A DNA stretch of 43,939 nucleotides. Origin: Mycobacterium arosiense ATCC BAA-1401 = DSM 45069. GTDB taxonomy: Bacteria > Actinomycetota > Actinomycetes > Mycobacteriales > Mycobacteriaceae. Position 1 is the stretch's first letter; the number at the start of each line of letters is the position of its first letter. The notes beneath the pieces are model-generated. The model was given only the letters and a program-made list of their open reading frames with translations, was not told the origin of the DNA and did no database searches. Location of the stretch: the NCBI RefSeq assembly GCF_002086125.1, contig NZ_MVHG01000036.1, positions 1 to 43,939 of the forward strand. Reading direction: 5' to 3'. The position numbers and the translations under genes are program-made. Positions 40,233-43,939 of the stretch are shown here, in pieces.

Positions 40233-41216
40233 ATGCCCCTCAGCCCCCGGCTGCCCGAACTGGCCTCGTTCGAGGCGTTTCTGGCGATCGCCGAGACCGG
40301 CAGCCTCGGGCGGGCCGCTCGCCAATTGGGGCTGACCCAGCAAGCCATCTCTCGCCGGCTGGCCACCATGGAGGCCCAGATCGGCGTCACGCTGGCCGTG
40401 CGCACGACGCGCGGTTCGCAACTGACGCCCGCGGGCGTGATCGTCGCGGACTGGGCGAGCCGGCTGCTCGAAGTCGCCAACGAGGTCGACGCGGGCCTGG
40501 GTTCGCTGCGCAAGGAGGGCCGCGAACGCATCCGGGTGGCGGCCAGCCAGACGATTTCCGAACAACTCATGCCGCATTGGTTGCTGTCGCTGCAGGCCGA
40601 GGCGGCGCGGCGCGGCGACACCGCGCCTCAGGTGATCCTGACCGCCACCAACAGCGACCATGCCATCGCCGCGGTCCGCGAGGGCAGCGCCGACCTCGGG
40701 TTCGTCGAAAACCCCGGCACGCCAAAGGGTTTGGGTAACTGTGTGGTGGGGGGCGACGAGCTGGTGATCGTGGTTGCCCCCGACCACAAGTGGGCGCGAC
40801 GGTCGCGGGTGGTGACCGCGCGCGAGCTCGCACAGACGCCGTTGGTGGCCCGCGAACCCCATTCGGGCATTCGCGATTCGCTGGCGGCGGCGCTGCGCAA
40901 AGTGCTCGGCGAGGACATGCAGCAGGCCACGCCCGTGCTGGAACTGACCTCCGCGGCGGCCATGCGCGCCGCCGTGCTCGCCGGCGCGGGCCCGGCCACC
41001 ATGAGCCGGCTGGCGGTGGCCGACGACCTGGCGGACGCTCGGCTGTACGCGGTCAACATCCCGAAGTTGGATCTGCGGCGCAAGTTTCGGGCGATCTGGG
41101 TTGGCGGACGCACCCCGCCGCCCGGAGCGATCCGCGACATGCTCAGCCACATCATCAGCCGCACTGCGGTTTCGAAAGGTCAGGCCGCTGCGTCGTCGGC
41201 CAGCGCCCCGTCGTAG
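40233..41216 (+). CDS. LysR-family transcriptional regulator (Rv2282c-like)
   Basis: A 327-residue LysR protein from ATG at 40233; 21 open codons upstream are in the operator region. The HTH is at about 8-60 (LASFEAFLAIAETGSLGRAA, RQLGLTQQAISRRLATMEAQ, FxRTTRG-like VRTTRGSQLTPAG). The effector domain (about 90-310) contains RIRVAASQTISEQLMPHWLL, SADLGFVENPG and VIVVAPDHKWARRS. It is divergent from fdxC and convergent with the chelatase, overlapping it by 37 bases. A shared palindrome with the sirA region makes it a likely regulator of sulfite reduction. Its effector could be a sulfur metabolite such as O-acetylserine or sulfite, by analogy with CysB/Cbl. Confidence 0.9.
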   Translation: MPLSPRLPELASFEAFLAIAETGSLGRAARQLGLTQQAISRRLATMEAQIGVTLAVRTTRGSQLTPAGVIVADWASRLLEVANEVDAGLGSLRKEGRERIRVAASQTISEQLMPHWLLSLQAEAARRGDTAPQVILTATNSDHAIAAVREGSADLGFVENPGTPKGLGNCVVGGDELVIVVAPDHKWARRSRVVTARELAQTPLVAREPHSGIRDSLAAALRKVLGEDMQQATPVLELTSAAAMRAAVLAGAGPATMSRLAVADDLADARLYAVNIPKLDLRRKFRAIWVGGRTPPPGAIRDMLSHIISRTAVSKGQAAASSASAPS

Positions 41217-41896
41217 CGGTCCAGCACCGTCTCGGCCACCAGCCGGTGTGACCCCAACGGGGCCGCCATCGCAATGTCGTGGTCGCGGGCGAACTTGGAC
41301 ACCCCGTCGGTGATGAAGCCCGGCGCCAAGAACCACGGGGCGATGACCAGCCGGCGTGCGCCGCGGCCGCGCAGCTGCTCGGCGGCGCGGTCCACCGATG
41401 CCTCGGGACGGGTGGCGAAAGCCGTTGTGGCCGCGGCCCATTGGGTGCCGGCTGCCAGCCTGGCCGCCACCTTCGCGGTGCGCGCGTTGGCCGCCAGGTT
41501 CGAGGAGCCGATCGCCACCACCATCACCCCGAGATCGTCGTCATGCGCCGAGACCCCGACCTCGGCCAGGCGTTCGCGCAGCACCGAGACCAGCCGATCG
41601 TCCTCGCCGAGCACGTCGGCCTGCCGGATGCCGTGCGCTCCGGCGTCGGCGATCTGCCGGGGAATGTCCAATCGCGCGTGATAAGCGCTGGCCAGCAGGA
41701 AGGGGGCGACCACCGCGCGGCGGCTGTCGGGCAACCCGGCCAGCGCGTCGACGAAGTTCGGGGTGTTCAACTCGAGGAACGCCAACCGCACGTCGAGGTC
41801 CGGCCGCAGCTGCGACAGCCGGTCGGCCACGGCTGCGGCGTTGGCGGCCGACCGTGGGTCGCGGCTGCCGTGCGCGGTCAAGACGAGGGTGCTCAC
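41180..41896 (-). CDS. Sirohydrochlorin ferrochelatase (CbiX/SirB family; Rv2393 Che1-like)
   Basis: A 238-residue two-half chelatase inserting Fe2+ into sirohydrochlorin to give siroheme, the prosthetic group of SirA. The N-terminal motif LTAHGSRDPRSAANA carries the metal His9, and the second half shows VAIGSSNLAANARTAK, LAPGFITDGVSKFA and PLGSHRLVAETVLDRYDGAL. VAPFLLASAYHARLDIPRQI carries the second His. Start ATG at 41896 overlaps the sirA stop by four bases (ATGA), so the two are translated from one message. The end overlaps the convergent lysR gene. From memory its relative is Rv2393 in the sirA-cysH-che1 operon; here cysH is absent between them. Confidence 0.9.
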   Translation of the reverse strand: MSTLVLTAHGSRDPRSAANAAAVADRLSQLRPDLDVRLAFLELNTPNFVDALAGLPDSRRAVVAPFLLASAYHARLDIPRQIADAGAHGIRQADVLGEDDRLVSVLRERLAEVGVSAHDDDLGVMVVAIGSSNLAANARTAKVAARLAAGTQWAAATTAFATRPEASVDRAAEQLRGRGARRLVIAPWFLAPGFITDGVSKFARDHDIAMAAPLGSHRLVAETVLDRYDGALADDAAA

Positions 41897-43560
41897 CGCA
41901 GGTCGTCCTCCTCGGCGCGCAGCGCCCAGGACGCGAACGTTTCACCGTCTTGGCGGCCGTCGAGATACTTGCGGGTTACCCGGTCGATGTAGTCGCCCAG
42001 TTCGGCGCTGGTGACCTTGTGCTGGCGCAGTTTTCGGCCGAAGCCGCTCTGTTCGCCCAGGCGGCCGCCGAGGTGCACCTGGAAACCCTCGACCGAATTA
42101 CCGTCGCCGTCGTCGATCCACTGACCCTTGAACCCGATGTCGGCCACCTGAATTCGGGCGCACGAATTGGGGCAGCCGTTGAGATGCACGCTGATCGGCA
42201 GGTTGAGCCTGGAATCGACGTCGGCCAGGCGCTGCTCCAATTCGGGCACCAAAGTCTGTGCCCGCACCCGTGTTTCGGCGAAGGACAGCTTGCAGTATTC
42301 GATTCCGGTGCACGCCATGGTGTTCTTCCGCCACGACGACGGCCGTGACGGCAGGCCCAGCGCGTCGAGGCCCGCGACCAGGTCGTCGACCTTGTCGTCG
42401 GGAACGTCGAGGATGACCAGCTTCTGGAAGGGGGTCCACCGCGCCCGGTCAGAGCCGGCCTTCTCCATCAGATCGGCCACCGCCGACAGGGTGCTGCCCG
42501 TCACCCGCCCGACGATGGGCGCGACGCCGACGGCGTTGCGGCCGTTCTTGATTCGCTGCACCCCGACGTGGTCGATGGTGTGCTTGACCGACGTGGGCGC
42601 CGGTCCATCGATCAGCCGGCGGTTCAAGTATTCGGTCTCCAGCACGTCGCGGAACTTCTCCACGCCCCAGTCCTTGACCAGGAATTTCAGCCGGGCCTTG
42701 GCGCGCAGCCGACGGTAGCCGTAGTCGCGGAACAGCTGGGTCACGCCCTCCCACACGTCGGCGACCTCGTCCAGCGGCACCCACACGCCGAGGCGCTGGG
42801 CCAGCATCGGGTTGGTCGACAGGCCGCCGCCCACCCACAGGTCCAGGCCGGGTCCGTGTTCGGGGTGGTTGACGCCGACGAACGCGATGTCGTGGGTTTC
42901 GTGGGAGACGTCCTGCAGGCCGGAGACCGCGGTCTTGTACTTGCGCGGCAGGTTGGCGTACTCGGGGTTGTTCAGCGAGCGCCGGACGATTTCGTCGATC
43001 GCGGGCGTGGCGTCGAGGATCTCGTCGAGCGAGTCGCCGGCCAGCGGCGACCCATGGATGCCGCGCGGGCAGTCCCCGCAGGCCTCGGTGGTCTGCAGTC
43101 CCACCGACTCAAGCCGTCGCCAGATCTCGGGGACGTCCTCGATGCGAACCCAGTGCAGTTGCAGGTTCTCCCGGTCGCTGATGTCGGCGGTGTTCCGGGC
43201 GAATTCGGTGGAGATCTGCCCCAGGGTGCGCATCGTGTGCGCGGTCATCGCCTTGCCGTCGGAGCGGACCCGCATCATGAAGTACTTGGCTTCGATCTTG
43301 TCGGTGTTCTCGTCGCCGGTCCAGCTGCCGTCGTAGCCCTGCGCGCGCTGGGTGTAGAGGCCCATCCAGCGGAACCGCCCGCGCAGGTCGTCCTTGGCGA
43401 TGCTGTCAAAGCCCTCTTTGGCGTAGATGTTGATGATGCGGTCGCGCACGTTCAGCGGCGCGTCGTCGCTTTTGAACTGCTCGGCGTGGTTGAGCGGTTC
43501 GCGGTCGCCCAGCGCCCACTGACCGTCGTTGCGTGTCTTGACGGGACGTGCGGTGGTCAT
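41893..43560 (-). CDS. sirA: Ferredoxin-dependent assimilatory sulfite reductase SirA
   Basis: A 555-residue siroheme/4Fe-4S reductase converting sulfite to sulfide with six electrons from ferredoxin. Numbering coincides with M. tuberculosis SirA: Tyr69 (MGLYTQRAQ) and Cys161 (TEACGDCPRG) are both present, the covalent Tyr-Cys pair that marks sulfite rather than nitrite reductases. The cluster/siroheme Cys are Cys417, Cys423 (ACTGIEYCKLSFAETR) and Cys463, Cys467 (LNGCPNSCARIQ). The substrate-binding basic residues include Arg166 and Lys207/Lys209 (LPRKYKTAV). The start ATG overlaps the stop of an upstream Cys-containing ORF. A GAGGA stretch 13 bases upstream is a weak ribosome-binding site, which agrees with translation coupling. 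Confidence 0.96.
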   Translation of the reverse strand: MTTARPVKTRNDGQWALGDREPLNHAEQFKSDDAPLNVRDRIINIYAKEGFDSIAKDDLRGRFRWMGLYTQRAQGYDGSWTGDENTDKIEAKYFMMRVRSDGKAMTAHTMRTLGQISTEFARNTADISDRENLQLHWVRIEDVPEIWRRLESVGLQTTEACGDCPRGIHGSPLAGDSLDEILDATPAIDEIVRRSLNNPEYANLPRKYKTAVSGLQDVSHETHDIAFVGVNHPEHGPGLDLWVGGGLSTNPMLAQRLGVWVPLDEVADVWEGVTQLFRDYGYRRLRAKARLKFLVKDWGVEKFRDVLETEYLNRRLIDGPAPTSVKHTIDHVGVQRIKNGRNAVGVAPIVGRVTGSTLSAVADLMEKAGSDRARWTPFQKLVILDVPDDKVDDLVAGLDALGLPSRPSSWRKNTMACTGIEYCKLSFAETRVRAQTLVPELEQRLADVDSRLNLPISVHLNGCPNSCARIQVADIGFKGQWIDDGDGNSVEGFQVHLGGRLGEQSGFGRKLRQHKVTSAELGDYIDRVTRKYLDGRQDGETFASWALRAEEDDLR

Positions 43561-43737
43561 GTGGCGTTCTCATTCCTCGCGGCGGCGCATCGAGGGTGGT
43601 TAATGCAGCCTTGGAAGTGGGCTGTCGGGCCGCGGCATCGCGATGATGTTGGGTATGTAGGCACCCGCAAGTTCGTCGTCGGACACACGGGTTGCGATTT
43701 CCATGGTGCACCAGTTACGGCGGCGTCAGTAGAGGTC

Positions 43738-43739
<2 letters not shown>
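43557..43739 (-). CDS. Upstream ORF with four Cys codons, overlapping the sirA start
   Basis: A 60-codon frame from ATG at 43739 (or shorter from GTG/GTG-type starts inside) ending in TGA at 43557, so that its stop and the sirA ATG share the bases ATGA. It contains Cys at positions 19, 35, 45 and 51 in a Pro/Thr/Arg-rich sequence with no domain look. In mycobacteria, Cys-containing upstream ORFs translationally coupled to sulfur-metabolism genes are known to act as cysteine-responsive attenuators (the Ms5788A type, and I recall one at the M. smegmatis sirA gene). The Cys codons here are scattered rather than a run. Function is inferred only from this position and coupling. Confidence 0.42.

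Positions 43740-43939
<200 letters not shown>

Noticed and set aside
43600..43704. 34-codon minus-strand frame beginning MEIATRVSDDELAG in the sirA leader
   Set aside because: Composition is protein-like, but it has no ribosome-binding site or family match and does not reach the sirA start. The overlapping Cys-containing frame ends on the sirA ATG and is the better candidate.

Overview
The window is high-GC actinobacterial DNA and almost certainly from a Mycobacterium. It has PF04072-type SAM methyltransferases, a PknH-type sensor lipoprotein, an LpqH-family lipoprotein, F420-type LLM oxidoreductases, a mycothiol-type DinB-like protein, CadI, PimC, LipM and SirA. From memory, the ancestral genes run parallel, in reverse order, to M. 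tuberculosis Rv2282c-Rv2299c: htpG (6.8 kb), haloalkane dehalogenase/Rv2296 (20.6), DUF2652/Rv2295 (21.6), PatB/Rv2294 (22.3), sseB/Rv2291 (33.3), yjcE/Rv2287 (35.6), lipM/Rv2284 (38.3), LysR/Rv2282c (40.2). Two large blocks absent from that backbone interrupt it (about 9-20.4 kb and 23.5-33.2 kb). I see no insertion sequence, tRNA, rRNA or CRISPR array.

Layout. 0-6.1 kb: the end of a Gly-Gly-Pro repeat gene, two overlapping methyltransferases, a second Gly-Gly-Pro secreted protein, a VIT-type metal transporter, and a thioesterase with an acyl-CoA synthetase. 6.1-9.1 kb: DinB-like protein, htpG, a small protein. 9-20.4 kb (accessory): a PtxD-like phosphite dehydrogenase homologue without transporter genes, an LLM oxidoreductase, a PknH-C lipoprotein, a glyoxalase-family gene cut by one stop codon, DoxX, thiolase, a secreted protein, cysQ, a GlxA regulator facing an epimerase, a broken multicopper oxidase, and a MarR/small ORF/DoxX unit with a palindromic operator. 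20.5-24.3 kb: Rv2296-Rv2294 homologues and a broken DapB-like dehydrogenase. 24.5-29.6 kb: LLM oxidoreductase with an upstream fragment of a paralogue, AveC-like membrane protein overlapping a 38-residue membrane peptide, TetR, cytochrome P450, alpha/beta hydrolase. 29.6-33.1 kb: LpqH-type lipoprotein, arsR-acr3-cadI, TauE/SafE permease. 33.2-39.6 kb: sseB, pimC, antiporter, chagasin-like inhibitor lipoprotein, lipM.

The right end (39.6-43.9 kb) is the most coherent unit: a ferredoxin (fdxC) divergent from a LysR regulator, then sirohydrochlorin ferrochelatase and ferredoxin-dependent sulfite reductase (sirA), then the start of trxB. Electron donor, cofactor-maturing enzyme, reductase and a probable regulator lie together. 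The same motif, GTTGTG-N4-CACAA, occurs in the fdxC/lysR intergenic region and in the sirA/trxB intergenic region. cysH, which in relatives sits between sirA and the chelatase, is missing. A Cys-containing upstream ORF overlaps the sirA start codon. I propose a LysR-controlled sulfite-reduction module with possible cysteine-responsive coupling.

Family assignments, residue checks and synteny statements were made by eye and from memory. No search or alignment was run.
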